Position numbers and translations under genes: made by a program
Shown here: positions 15,878 through 24,067 of the stretch, piece by piece
How the letters are laid out: each line of letters begins with the position of its first letter
How positions within the stretch are numbered: position 1 is the stretch's first letter
Notes under the pieces: generated by a model
The model's input: the letters and a program-made list of their open reading frames with translations, nothing else
The model's database searches: none
What the model was told of the DNA's origin: nothing
Assembly: GCA_002773835.1 (NCBI GenBank)
Contig: PFAC01000009.1
Span: 16,085-52,159 of the forward strand
Length of the DNA stretch: 36,075 bases
Origin: Chlamydiae bacterium CG10_big_fil_rev_8_21_14_0_10_35_9
GTDB lineage: Bacteria > Chlamydiota > Chlamydiia > Chlamydiales > SM23-39
Direction: 5' to 3'

Positions 15878-16942
15878 ATGATGCTTAAAAAAAGGAAAAA
15901 GCAAAGCACTTCTATGGCTCAAAAAATTTTCATTTTTACTTTACTCACCTTTGTTGTGAATGTTTATGCGTGCACTGACTTTATTTTGAAAGACCTAAAT
16001 AATGACGTTGTTGTGGGAAGGTCGATGGAGTTTGGAATAGACCTTCAATCTGAAATTGTCTACTTTCCCAAAGATGATGCAAACACAAACGAGCAATATT
16101 GCAGGCAAAAAGGATCTTCCTGGATAAATAAATATGCCTATGTTGGGATTACCGTTTTTGGATTAAATATGGTAGTTGATGGGATGAATGAAAAAGGTTT
16201 GTCCATTGAAACACTGTGGTTCCCAGGAGCTAAGTACCCACCTTTTCCTAAAAACCACCAAGGTATCACTGTTCCTTTGGAAGATTTGAGTAACTGGATA
16301 TTAGCTAGTTTTTCAAGTGTACAAGAAGCAAAGCAAGCACTGAAACATATCCATATTTTACCTCGAGTTCTTCCTCAGCTTAATGAAGTCCCCCCTATTC
16401 ATCTATCTTTACATGATAAAGAAGGAAATAGTTTAACGGTTGAATTCATAGATGGAAAAATGGAACTTCTTGACAACCCTGTTGGAGTCTTGACAAATGC
16501 TCCCAAGCTAGAGTGGCATATTACCAACTTGAGGAACTACATTAATCTTAGCTCCATAAATAAGGATAGTATCATATTCGATGGAAGCGTTTTTCAGCCA
16601 ACAGGGGAAGGAACAGGGCTTTTAGGCATACCAGGAGACTGGACTCCCCCCTCTAGATTTGTGAAAATTGCAATTCTCAAGAATTTTGCACTAAAAGCAA
16701 CAACAACTAAAGAAAATATTAACCTAGCTTTCCATTTGCTTAATACGGTCGATATCCCTTATGGCATTATCCAGTCTTCTAATGGAAAGGAGTATGATCA
16801 TACGCAGTGGGTATTAGTAAAAGATCTTTCTCATCAAAAACTCTACTATCGCACCTACAAAAACATGAATATACGCTGCTTTGATCTAAAAAAAGAAAAT
16901 GGAAAAAAAGGTAAAAAATTTCCAATGAAAGGGACTAATTAA
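15878..16942 (+). CDS. Secreted Ntn-type linear amide hydrolase (choloylglycine/penicillin V acylase family)
   Basis: This 354-residue protein has an N-terminal signal (basic KKRKK, then IFIFTLLTFVVNVYA) ending directly before Cys32, the expected N-terminal nucleophile exposed on cleavage (CTDFILKD). Other family landmarks are VVGRSMEFG (Arg plus the D/E position, here Glu), GMNEKGLSIETLWFPG, VLTNAP (conserved Asn) and PPSRFVKIA (Arg). AAGGA lies 7 nt before ATG 15878. The family cleaves linear amides such as conjugated bile salts, penicillin V or acyl-homoserine lactones. Exported location fits action on host or environmental amides, but the substrate is unknown. It is divergent from the decayed glycosyltransferase and convergent with the next gene. 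Confidence 0.85.
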   Translation: MMLKKRKKQSTSMAQKIFIFTLLTFVVNVYACTDFILKDLNNDVVVGRSMEFGIDLQSEIVYFPKDDANTNEQYCRQKGSSWINKYAYVGITVFGLNMVVDGMNEKGLSIETLWFPGAKYPPFPKNHQGITVPLEDLSNWILASFSSVQEAKQALKHIHILPRVLPQLNEVPPIHLSLHDKEGNSLTVEFIDGKMELLDNPVGVLTNAPKLEWHITNLRNYINLSSINKDSIIFDGSVFQPTGEGTGLLGIPGDWTPPSRFVKIAILKNFALKATTTKENINLAFHLLNTVDIPYGIIQSSNGKEYDHTQWVLVKDLSHQKLYYRTYKNMNIRCFDLKKENGKKGKKFPMKGTN

Positions 16943-16949
16943 TCCCTTT
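16928..16949. terminator. Hairpin across the amidase stop codon
   Basis: AAAGGGA (16928-16934) pairs with TCCCTTT (16943-16949) over an 8-base loop containing the TAA. It lies between two convergent genes. The following CTTAC is not a strong T run, so it may be a weak shared terminator. Confidence 0.4.
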
Positions 16950-16956
16950 CTTACTA

Positions 16957-18816
16957 CTAAATTAAGCCTATCCTTCTTATTAATGGATAGGAGTAGCGCG
17001 ATATTATATCAGCATGATTAACCCCAGACAAGAATCCACCTAGAATATTTAAATTAATGGAGTATGTAACAACGCTTATCTTCAAGAAAAGTTCTCTTGC
17101 CCTTTCTGAAAATCTTTGACTGATATAGTTTGGTGAAGTTTGGTAAAGCCTTACGACCCTTGTGTCGGAAAATATAGAATGATCTCTTACTGTAAGGCCA
17201 AAGATAAATCCAACACCTGTCGATATAGGTTGATAATATACTTGTGTCGCAATCAAAGCTGCAGAAATTGTATAATGATATATATGATTCACTAAAACAT
17301 AGACTGTTTGAAATCTATTAATAGTAGCTGGACCTTCTACTTGTGGTAAGACAGGACCTCTATTCTGTGTATTATTAATAAATTCAACTAATCTGCTGAT
17401 GATTTGCCCTCGTTCATTGTTAAGGTCACCTGTTAGGTTTTCAGAAGAGATAACTATTTGTGCATCTAGAAGATCCCGCCTAGTTGATAACCCCCTTGCA
17501 GATAAGGCTTCAGAAACAGTTCTTATAGAATCAGCGTTAGCCGGTAAATTAAGATGGTTCGCAAGAGATTGAAAATCTCTAAGTCTAAAGCCAAGAGTAC
17601 TTAAAACCATGTATGCTTCTTCATCCATATCATCTTCTTCTGTATCAAGCCTTGCATGAATCCTACTTGATAAATCTCCATAGCGGTTTCTTAACGAGTT
17701 GGGTCTTGATTCAGTAAGGGTTTGATATAAGTTTCGAAAGCGAGGGTCAGCAGTAATTTGCTTTATCTCTTCAATGAGATCTACAACCTCGTTTGGCCCA
17801 TGTAATCTATCTGGTAATTTTGGTCTTAAATAATGCAGATTAGTGATATCACGAGTAATTTGGTTTAGTTCTTGTTGCCTAGTAGAAATAGCATTTTCTA
17901 TATCATTTAGCTCATCCACAGAAGTATTTCCATCTATAGCATTTACTCTATCTAAAATTCTTTGATAGTCAGCATTATATTGTTGAAGACGCTCTATCGC
18001 ATTGTCTAAGTTCCTAAGAGAGTCTGGAATGGCTAGCTGAGGTACAACAACATTTTGGATTTGGTCTTCAGATAAATGCGTTATAAGGTATTCAAAAGTA
18101 AAAGCTGAAGGTCGAGATCTTTGAAACTGTCTTATTGTATCATCCGTAAGAGTATTATTTTGTCTTTGTATTTCAAAAGTCTGTCGAAGATCTTCATCTG
18201 GCAAATAATCAATTACAGGTAAAAAGTCTTCAAAAGTTTGCTGGTTACTTGCAAAATATCGTCCAAGAAATCGGACTAGAAAATTCTGCAATCCTTGATG
18301 ATCTCCCCTTATTAGAGATTCAAAATCAATTTCTTTTAGAAATCTATCAATGCTAATAATGTTTCTGATGAGAAAAAGTGCAAAAGGGACTGCATACCCA
18401 GCTACAAAACTCATAGTTTCCAGTTGTTGTAAAACATAATAAGCTGAAAATGAATTTTTCAAATGATTATATAGAGAAAAGGAGTTAGTTATGGCTGCCA
18501 TACCACCCCATCCTAATATTATTGAGCCGCTAATCAAACCCGTGCAAAGAGCTATCTGAACAATTTTATTAACTGTCGTAGCTTTCTCATGTATGGTTGC
18601 GTCGGAAGAAAGGATGTTGAATCCCCATTTTATCTCAAAAAAAATAGAACCTGTTGCAGTTAAAAGGCTTAAAAAACACGCAAAACTACTACTATAAGTA
18701 TACAGCGCTGCTGAAGCAACTGAGGAAACAAGAGCAATGGTACTCATCATTTTATTGTCAGAAAAGTAATGAACCGTTTGCCCAAGAGAAGTATTATGAA
18801 TTAATGCATTTACCAT
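16957..18816 (-). CDS. Inclusion-membrane-like protein with paired hydrophobic segments
   Basis: This 619-residue protein has no recognised domain. Residues ~21-60 hold two close hydrophobic stretches (TIALVSSVASAALYTYSSSF, then FLSLLTATGSIFFEI), followed by more at ~85-115 (IVQIALCTGLISGSIILGWG) and ~140-152 (VAGYAVPFALFLI). Residues ~160-480 are hydrophilic and rich in Asn, Arg, Asp and Leu with helical/coiled-coil character (AIERLQQYNADYQRILDRVN). A further weakly hydrophobic region lies near 520-560. Bilobed hydrophobic domains without a cleaved signal are the mark of chlamydial Inc proteins, so an inclusion-membrane or other secreted membrane role is inferred. No family name can be given. 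Confidence 0.55.
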   Translation of the reverse strand: MVNALIHNTSLGQTVHYFSDNKMMSTIALVSSVASAALYTYSSSFACFLSLLTATGSIFFEIKWGFNILSSDATIHEKATTVNKIVQIALCTGLISGSIILGWGGMAAITNSFSLYNHLKNSFSAYYVLQQLETMSFVAGYAVPFALFLIRNIISIDRFLKEIDFESLIRGDHQGLQNFLVRFLGRYFASNQQTFEDFLPVIDYLPDEDLRQTFEIQRQNNTLTDDTIRQFQRSRPSAFTFEYLITHLSEDQIQNVVVPQLAIPDSLRNLDNAIERLQQYNADYQRILDRVNAIDGNTSVDELNDIENAISTRQQELNQITRDITNLHYLRPKLPDRLHGPNEVVDLIEEIKQITADPRFRNLYQTLTESRPNSLRNRYGDLSSRIHARLDTEEDDMDEEAYMVLSTLGFRLRDFQSLANHLNLPANADSIRTVSEALSARGLSTRRDLLDAQIVISSENLTGDLNNERGQIISRLVEFINNTQNRGPVLPQVEGPATINRFQTVYVLVNHIYHYTISAALIATQVYYQPISTGVGFIFGLTVRDHSIFSDTRVVRLYQTSPNYISQRFSERARELFLKISVVTYSINLNILGGFLSGVNHADIISRYSYPLIRRIGLI

Positions 18817-18945
18817 TGTTTTCTAGAAAATTGATTATAAAACAAAGATGTTACCAAAATTCAATTAAACCGTAAAGGTTTTAATAAAAAAAATAATTCG
18901 ATAATTAAATATTATTAATATACAATTAACCATTAATTAAATATC

Positions 18946-20343
18946 ATGAACAAATATTTCTTCATAATAATAATATTTTTATTTTTATCTTTCTTTTACA
19001 AAAACCTTTCTAAGCCAAAAAATGATCACGTTCCAATTAAAATTGGATCTATAAAATTATCTTCTCAAGGATTAGAAGGATATGTAAATGAGCTTAATTA
19101 TTATTTAAAAGAAGATTTTACCAGCAAGAACCTAACTGATTCCTTAGAAGCATTAAATCAAGCAGGTTTAAAAATAGCTACTAAGTTAGCTGTTTTAAAA
19201 AATATTGAAACACTTACAGACAACCCTAGCTTAATTAGACAAGGCAAATATAGCTTTTGGAAGGTGGTAAGAAAAAATTTAAAAAAAGACTGGAAAAAGC
19301 AACTCCATAATTTAATAGAAAACAGTAAGTATAATTCTTCTTTGCCCTCCCATCAATTTTTTAGGTTGCAAAGTATCATAAACTCCCTTTACTCAAAAAA
19401 ATCTTATACAACTTTTTTAAAGCCCACTGAAAAAAAGGCAAGTCTTCCTATGTTCAGCTATAAAGATGGCAAGGCAAGTGAAAAGTCTTTTAATGGCAAA
19501 TCCTTTACTGTTTTAAGCTTTAATATCTGTTTTACACCTGATGATATGCCACTTGTATTTGGCGGCATGCTGCCCTGGCAGCAAAGAATAGACAAAGTAG
19601 CCTCAACCATCAAAGATTCTGGGGCAGATATAGTTTGCATGCAGGAAATTTTCGACCATAACGGTTATGAAGCTTTATATGAGAGTTTGAAAGATGAGTA
19701 CTCCCACTTTTACATGCATATTGGACCTTGGAGTTTTCAAGGCTCTTTTAAATCTTTGGGATTTGGAAGTGGGCTTATGGTCGCAAGTAAGTACCCATTA
19801 GATAATCCTCAGTTTATCCCCTTTGATAAAGATAATGCCCATATCAATAGAGGTGTTTTTTCTTTTCAAGTTCTCGATAAAGAAGGTAAGGCTATAAGTC
19901 ACATTTATACGACTCATTTAGAGCCATTTGAAGAAGGTAAGAAGCTAAGAGCAAAAGAGCTTGAACAAATTATTGGCCAGATGGAGTCTGAAAAAGATGA
20001 AACTATTCCTAAAATTTTATGTGGTGATTTAAACCTTCCTCCAGATGAGCAAATATCTTGGATTCAAAAATACTTCACCCATGACTTGCAACTAGAAAAG
20101 TTCTATAATGAAGATAATTATTTTACCTCGTGTGATTTCACAAAATTCTGGGTGGATCCAACTTCATTTGAAGCAAAGAAGGAGTTTTTAGATTACTCCC
20201 TTCTTTATAAGAAAGGATCTGAAAAACTCACAATTACGACGAATTTTATTCCGACATTCAAAACCCAAAATCCTCAAACAGCGACATCTGATCATTTTGG
20301 GCTATTAACTAAACTTCAGTTTAATGAGAGCGAAGAGCTTTAG
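18946..20343 (+). CDS. Membrane-anchored endonuclease/exonuclease/phosphatase-family hydrolase
   Basis: This is a 465-residue protein. Residues 4-20 (YFFIIIIFLFLSFFYKN) form a signal or anchor. Residues ~50-160 are helical and unassigned. The EEP fold spans ~183-460: SFNICF (Asn), DIVCMQEIF (catalytic Glu), TTHLEPF (His), CGDLNLP (Asp/Asn) and ATSDHFG (Asp-His pair) are all present and ordered. Secreted members act on phosphodiesters such as sphingomyelin, phosphoinositides or DNA. Location outside the cytoplasm and the long pre-domain favour a lipid or polyphosphate target over DNA repair, but this is inference. Its last 23 bp overlap the convergent ABC permease gene. Confidence 0.8.
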   Translation: MNKYFFIIIIFLFLSFFYKNLSKPKNDHVPIKIGSIKLSSQGLEGYVNELNYYLKEDFTSKNLTDSLEALNQAGLKIATKLAVLKNIETLTDNPSLIRQGKYSFWKVVRKNLKKDWKKQLHNLIENSKYNSSLPSHQFFRLQSIINSLYSKKSYTTFLKPTEKKASLPMFSYKDGKASEKSFNGKSFTVLSFNICFTPDDMPLVFGGMLPWQQRIDKVASTIKDSGADIVCMQEIFDHNGYEALYESLKDEYSHFYMHIGPWSFQGSFKSLGFGSGLMVASKYPLDNPQFIPFDKDNAHINRGVFSFQVLDKEGKAISHIYTTHLEPFEEGKKLRAKELEQIIGQMESEKDETIPKILCGDLNLPPDEQISWIQKYFTHDLQLEKFYNEDNYFTSCDFTKFWVDPTSFEAKKEFLDYSLLYKKGSEKLTITTNFIPTFKTQNPQTATSDHFGLLTKLQFNESEEL

Positions 20344-21526
20344 CAATCGTCATTCTTACAGTTTTAAATCCAGCTAAAATTGTAGCTAGCATTACAACTG
20401 AAAAGTTCAATATGAATATTTGAAAAAGCATTTTCCAATTAAACTTAAAAGAAATAAACATTTCATTTGTAAGACCAGGGCCAGGTGGCATTTTTATACC
20501 ATGGTTTAAGAAGGTCATTAAAATGAAAAAGGAAAGACCAATACCTAGAACTGAACCGATTATCCCCATTAAAAATCCTTCCGTTAAAACTAAACGAAGC
20601 ACGTCAAAAGAAGATTCACCATTAGCTCTAAGGTTACCAATTTCTTGTTTTCTCTCTAAAATTGCAGTAGAAATCGTATTAAATATACCGAGAAGAACGA
20701 TACCTATTATTATCACTTGTACAACTGAAAACTGTGTATTTAACCAGTCAATGGAATGCTGGTAATATACCTTATCTAATTCGTTAAACGGGGCTGTTTC
20801 AAGGTCTGGAAACCTATCTTCAACTGCTTGAGAAACTTTTTCCCAGTCTGTATACTCCTTTAGCCCAATAGAAATTTTCTCAATGGAATTGGTTTTCATT
20901 AGGCTTTGTGCATCATTTAACTGCACTCTGAAGATTCGGTTATCAAAATCAACAGCTCCAGTATAAAATATCCCAGTTACAGTAAACTCTTTTTTATTGA
21001 ATTTGTTTTTAGCTGAATTAACATATAGCAAAACATTGTCACCAGGTTGAACTTTTAAAGCATTAGCAAGTCCTTTACCTAAAATAATACCATTTTTTTG
21101 CGTAGTTAGGGATTCTCCTTCCACAATATTTAAGCTATGAAAAAAATCAGCCTCTTCTTCTGCAACAATCCCCTCACCTTGTCCAGATGCACTTAAGTCT
21201 CCATTTTTTAATAAAGCTGAAAAGCCAATTCTAGGAAAAACATGTTCAACCTCAGGCTGTTTTGTCAAAAAATCATCCACTTCATACCAATTATCAATCC
21301 AATGCTCCCAAGGCTTCTCATACACTGTTTCTCTGTAATTTAAAGTGTTAATTTGTCCATGGCCATAATGTGAGTGAACTGTATTTTCACGATAATCTTC
21401 TAATATGCCATTGATAAAACCTTTAAAAGAAAAGAGGGCGCCAGCTCCGATGGCTACTGTTAAAAGAACAGCAACAGTTCTCCTAATATTTCTAAATAAA
21501 TTACGAAACGCTAAATGAAAAATCAT
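20321..21526 (-). CDS. ABC transporter permease, LolC/E-MacB type
   Basis: This 401-residue protein has the FtsX/MacB topology. An N-terminal TM lies at residues ~15-35 (RRTVAVLLTVAIGAGALFSF). An extracytoplasmic MacB-type domain spans ~40-265. Three C-terminal TMs follow: VVQVIIIGIVLLGIFNTIST, LTEGFLMGIIGSVLGIGLSF with FFILM, and ILNFSVVMLATILAG. The stop of the ATPase gene upstream overlaps this start by 4 bp (ATGA), so the two are coupled. The pair would move lipoproteins, lipids or peptides out of the inner membrane; no periplasmic or outer-membrane partner is adjacent. Substrate not determinable. Confidence 0.88.
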   Translation of the reverse strand: MIFHLAFRNLFRNIRRTVAVLLTVAIGAGALFSFKGFINGILEDYRENTVHSHYGHGQINTLNYRETVYEKPWEHWIDNWYEVDDFLTKQPEVEHVFPRIGFSALLKNGDLSASGQGEGIVAEEEADFFHSLNIVEGESLTTQKNGIILGKGLANALKVQPGDNVLLYVNSAKNKFNKKEFTVTGIFYTGAVDFDNRIFRVQLNDAQSLMKTNSIEKISIGLKEYTDWEKVSQAVEDRFPDLETAPFNELDKVYYQHSIDWLNTQFSVVQVIIIGIVLLGIFNTISTAILERKQEIGNLRANGESSFDVLRLVLTEGFLMGIIGSVLGIGLSFFILMTFLNHGIKMPPGPGLTNEMFISFKFNWKMLFQIFILNFSVVMLATILAGFKTVRMTIAKALRSH

Positions 21527-22215
21527 GCCAGTACCTCCGAGACTATTTTACCATCTTGCATATGGATTTTTTCATCTGCATAAGATTCTACCATTGGATC
21601 ATGAGTGGTAATAATAACAGAAACTCCTCTTTCCTTTACCAGCCAAGCAAATAGTTCCATTATTTCCTTTCCTGTTTTTTGATCTAAACTAGCTGTAGGC
21701 TCGTCTGCAATAATTACCTTAGGATCCTTCGCTAAAGCCCTAGCTATGGCTACTCTTTGTTTTTGTCCTCCACTTAACTCTGAAGGTTTTTTCATGCGAT
21801 GCTCCCATAATCCAACTGAACGCAAAGTTTTTTCTACTTTCTCTTTAACTTCTCCTTTGGGAACCTTTTGTCGGTATAAAAAGTAAGCAACATTTTCCTC
21901 TGCTGTAAGAACAGGGATTAAATGAAAGTGCTGAAAAATAAATCCTATTTTGTTCCTTCTAATCTGATTTTTTTCTTTTTCAGAAAGTATGTTCAAGTTC
22001 TTACCATCTAAGCGTAAATCACCTTCCTGAATAGGCTCAATAAGCCCAAGCAAATTAATTAGAGTAGATTTACCCGATCCAGAGGGACCAAGTAAAGTAA
22101 TTAAAGAATTACACTTTATTTTTAAGGAGATATTTTGAACTGCTGGAACAGTTAAATTGCCTAATTTATAGCTAAAGCTCACATCATGTAGCTCATATAA
22201 ATACTTATTATTCAA
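21523..22215 (-). CDS. ABC transporter ATP-binding protein, LolD/MacB type
   Basis: This 230-residue ATPase has all motifs: Walker A GPSGSGKSTLINLLG, Q-loop in GFIFQHFHLIP, signature LSGGQKQRVAIARALA, Walker B VIIADEPTASLD and H-loop IITTHD. Sequence character (YELHDVSFSYKLG start, LGLIEPIQEGDLRLDGK) is of the LolD/MacB/FtsE group that partners FtsX-like permeases. It energises the permease encoded directly downstream with a 4-bp overlap. A perfect 9-bp palindrome upstream at 22271 may be a control site. Confidence 0.92.
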   Translation of the reverse strand: MNNKYLYELHDVSFSYKLGNLTVPAVQNISLKIKCNSLITLLGPSGSGKSTLINLLGLIEPIQEGDLRLDGKNLNILSEKEKNQIRRNKIGFIFQHFHLIPVLTAEENVAYFLYRQKVPKGEVKEKVEKTLRSVGLWEHRMKKPSELSGGQKQRVAIARALAKDPKVIIADEPTASLDQKTGKEIMELFAWLVKERGVSVIITTHDPMVESYADEKIHMQDGKIVSEVLA

Positions 22216-22270
22216 AATAAACCTATTTATTAAAGTGGTAAGTTAAATTTTACATCGATTAATTAAAAAA

Positions 22271-22289
22271 AATCAATTAATAATTGATT
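22271..22289. promoter_or_regulatory. Perfect palindrome between divergent genes (operator candidate)
   Basis: AATCAATTA (22271-22279) and TAATTGATT (22281-22289) are exact reverse complements around one central base. The site lies in the 175-bp AT-rich gap between the leftward ABC operon and the rightward small membrane gene. The shape suits a dimeric regulator, but AT-rich DNA yields such palindromes by chance. Confidence 0.35.
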
Positions 22290-22390
22290 ATTTTTAATAA
22301 TATAAAGTAATTTTTTTATTAAAAAAAATACTTTACATAATAAATTTATTTTTAGAAACAAGCCTTAAGATAGATAAATTAGAGGAAATG

Positions 22391-22663
22391 ATGAAAACTC
22401 TCAAAATTATAGCTATTTGTTTGATTGTCATTGGTACTGCGGCTATTGGATATTCTATCCATGGAATGCAGAAAATTCGAAGGGCCCACGAAGCTGTTGA
22501 TTTTTTCACAAGCCCCTTTTCAGATGTACCTGTAGGCGAAGACGTTAGCAAGCGACTTCATGCCAGGGTCAATGAATATGACCTTCCAGTCACCTTATTA
22601 TTAGGTGGCATTGCATCTACTGTAGCAGGGGCTGCCATATTTTATTACTCTCGGAAAAAATAG
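22391..22663 (+). CDS. Small two-TM membrane protein
   Basis: This 90-residue protein has TM1 at residues ~4-23 (LKIIAICLIVIGTAAIGYSI), a ~40-residue loop, and TM2 at ~67-86 (PVTLLLGGIASTVAGAAIFY) with a basic SRKK end. GAGG at 22382-22385 is 5 nt from ATG 22391 and only 2 nt from ATG 22388, so the second ATG is preferred. The pattern of helix, loop, helix with a GGIA motif resembles DUF3185-like small inner-membrane proteins, though no firm family match is claimed. It is divergent from the ABC operon and convergent with the next gene, whose stop lies 3 bp away. Function unknown. Confidence 0.65.
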   Translation: MKTLKIIAICLIVIGTAAIGYSIHGMQKIRRAHEAVDFFTSPFSDVPVGEDVSKRLHARVNEYDLPVTLLLGGIASTVAGAAIFYYSRKK

Positions 22664-22666
22664 GTG

Positions 22667-23116
22667 CTAGAAACTAAGATTCCTATCGGAGACTTGGCTC
22701 AAGTTCTTTGTTATCTCTTCTAATGGAATAACTTCCGCGTCTTTATGCTCGATTCCCTCACACTTGTTTTTCAAGCCTTCCCATGTCTCTTTTGATTTTA
22801 AAGAAGAAGGCCAGTAGGGAAAAGACCTACATTGTGCCGGTCTACTGTGATGGGCGGTACATTTCTTATTTTTCAAAAATATGCAATCACCATTGGTCTT
22901 TTTATTTAAAAGAGTCTTATCAAATACTTTTGAAGTATACTGGTCTAAAAAGTCCTGTCTGGATATTTTCAAGCCTTTAGCAAAGAGATCAACGTCTTTA
23001 TCTGTTAGCCAAACTTCCCCATTTTCTCCAGTACAGCATTTACCACATTGCGTGCATGTAAACTTTAAACCATCTTTATACCAAGGATCTTCCTTAATAA
23101 CATTTAATCTACTCAT
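22667..23116 (-). CDS. YkgJ-family CxxCxxCC cysteine-cluster protein
   Basis: This 149-residue protein carries the family's N-terminal FTCTQCGKCCTGENGEVWLT (C-x2-C-x2-C-C near residues 20-26). It also has the second cluster CIFLKNKKCTAHHSRPAQCR with SFPYWP at ~78-103. These cysteines are thought to bind zinc or an Fe-S cluster. It lies downstream of a bidirectional terminator, so it probably has its own promoter in the 80-bp gap; no Shine-Dalgarno is evident. Biological role unknown in the family. Confidence 0.88.
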   Translation of the reverse strand: MSRLNVIKEDPWYKDGLKFTCTQCGKCCTGENGEVWLTDKDVDLFAKGLKISRQDFLDQYTSKVFDKTLLNKKTNGDCIFLKNKKCTAHHSRPAQCRSFPYWPSSLKSKETWEGLKNKCEGIEHKDAEVIPLEEITKNLSQVSDRNLSF

Positions 23117-23158
23117 ATTTTTGAGTTAACATAAAAGCATTAATTAAAACAAAAAAAA

Positions 23159-23183
23159 CCCGAAAAATAATTCGGGTTTTTTT
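23159..23183. terminator. Bidirectional rho-independent terminator
   Basis: CCCGAA (23159-23164) and TTCGGG (23171-23176) form a stem with loop AAATAA. TTTTTTT follows on the plus strand, and AAAAAAAA precedes it at 23151-23158, giving a U-tract for the minus strand as well. It ends the small cysteine-protein transcript before the YkgJ-family gene. Confidence 0.85.
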
Positions 23184-23197
23184 GTAAAACAACCTGG

Positions 23198-23416
23198 TTA
23201 ACCACCACATTTTTTACAGGTATCTTTAACCGCTCTTTCTAGATCATCAGCACATTTATGAACATTGTCACAGTCTTTTTGAATTTGTCTAACATTTGGC
23301 TGAGATGCATGTAAGTCAGAAGAAAGCCTTTGGCAAGCTGAATCTAACTCGTTTTGCTTTTTTTCTAAATTCTTTAAATCTCTTTCAGGTAGTTTATTAG
23401 GTTTTCCAAGAGTCAT
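23198..23416 (-). CDS. Small cysteine-containing helical protein
   Basis: This 72-residue protein is helical and charged with five cysteines (28, 49, 55, 67, 70) and a C-terminal CKKCGG. The ATG at 23416 is chosen because AAGGAG stands 7 nt before it; the longer frame to 23479 has no such site. No family is recognised. The clean ribosome-binding site and the dedicated terminator directly after it argue that it is a real, well-expressed gene. The cysteine spacing could bind metal or form disulfides. Confidence 0.6.
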   Translation of the reverse strand: MTLGKPNKLPERDLKNLEKKQNELDSACQRLSSDLHASQPNVRQIQKDCDNVHKCADDLERAVKDTCKKCGG

Positions 23417-23628
23417 AGTTTTCTCCTTGTTATGACAGTTTATATTCACGATTAGTCGTGAAAGCCTTTCGTCTTGCATCTCACCCTTAAATGTAATTAT
23501 AAAACCTAAACCAATTAATTTTAAATTAAATAATTTAACTTATGAAAACTAATTAATTTTAAAATACTTGAAACTGAAATTAAACTATTTACAAAATCGA
23601 AGGATTTTTAAGAAATAAAAGTGATTCC

Positions 23629-24000
23629 TTAGGCAGCTTTCCGGGTTGTTCTAGGACCTGTAGCTGGTTTTTTGGACGGCCATAAGATCTTCCTAGCCCA
23701 GTAATTAGCACTCCATTTATCGCTTTTTGTCAGTTTTCCACTTTTGTTGCGAATATTTGCTGACCTTGCTAAATAGCTTTCTTTAGCTTTTTCACTATAA
23801 TTATGACCATAGCCTTTCTGACCGAAGTGGACGACTTTTCCTCTTTTTTTACCATTAACTGTTTTAGTAGCAAGAACCATCATTTTCTTATTTTTAGAGG
23901 AAGACTTGACAGGTTTGTTAAGTGACCAGAGTCTCCCCCGGTACATATATTTACTACCTACCTTTTTTAGTTTAGAAATATCAATACCTTTAACAGTCAT
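23629..24000 (-). CDS. Small basic protein, DUF5754-like (nucleic-acid-binding-like)
   Basis: This 123-residue, very basic protein is rich in Lys, Arg and Ser with tyrosines and tryptophans. The ATG at 24000 is chosen because AGGTGG lies about 6 nt upstream, whereas the frame extension to 24021 would need TTG. Core text such as GKVVHFGQKGYGHNYSEKAK, SYLARSANIRNK and SANYWARKILWPSKKPA resembles the small DUF5754-type proteins known from large DNA viruses and phages (weak recall). The C-terminus TTRKAA is tail-like. A DNA-packaging or virus-derived role is possible. No experimentally known function can be assigned. Confidence 0.5.
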   Translation of the reverse strand: MTVKGIDISKLKKVGSKYMYRGRLWSLNKPVKSSSKNKKMMVLATKTVNGKKRGKVVHFGQKGYGHNYSEKAKESYLARSANIRNKSGKLTKSDKWSANYWARKILWPSKKPATGPRTTRKAA

Positions 24001-24067
24001 AACCCCACCTATAATTAACAATTATCACAATAGTTAATTATTGTTAAGTAAATATGCACTTATTTAA

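Noticed and set aside
16969-16993. CCTATCC/GGATAGG inverted repeat as a terminator
   Set aside because: It lies inside the coding end of the 619-residue protein, with an 11-base AT loop and no T run.
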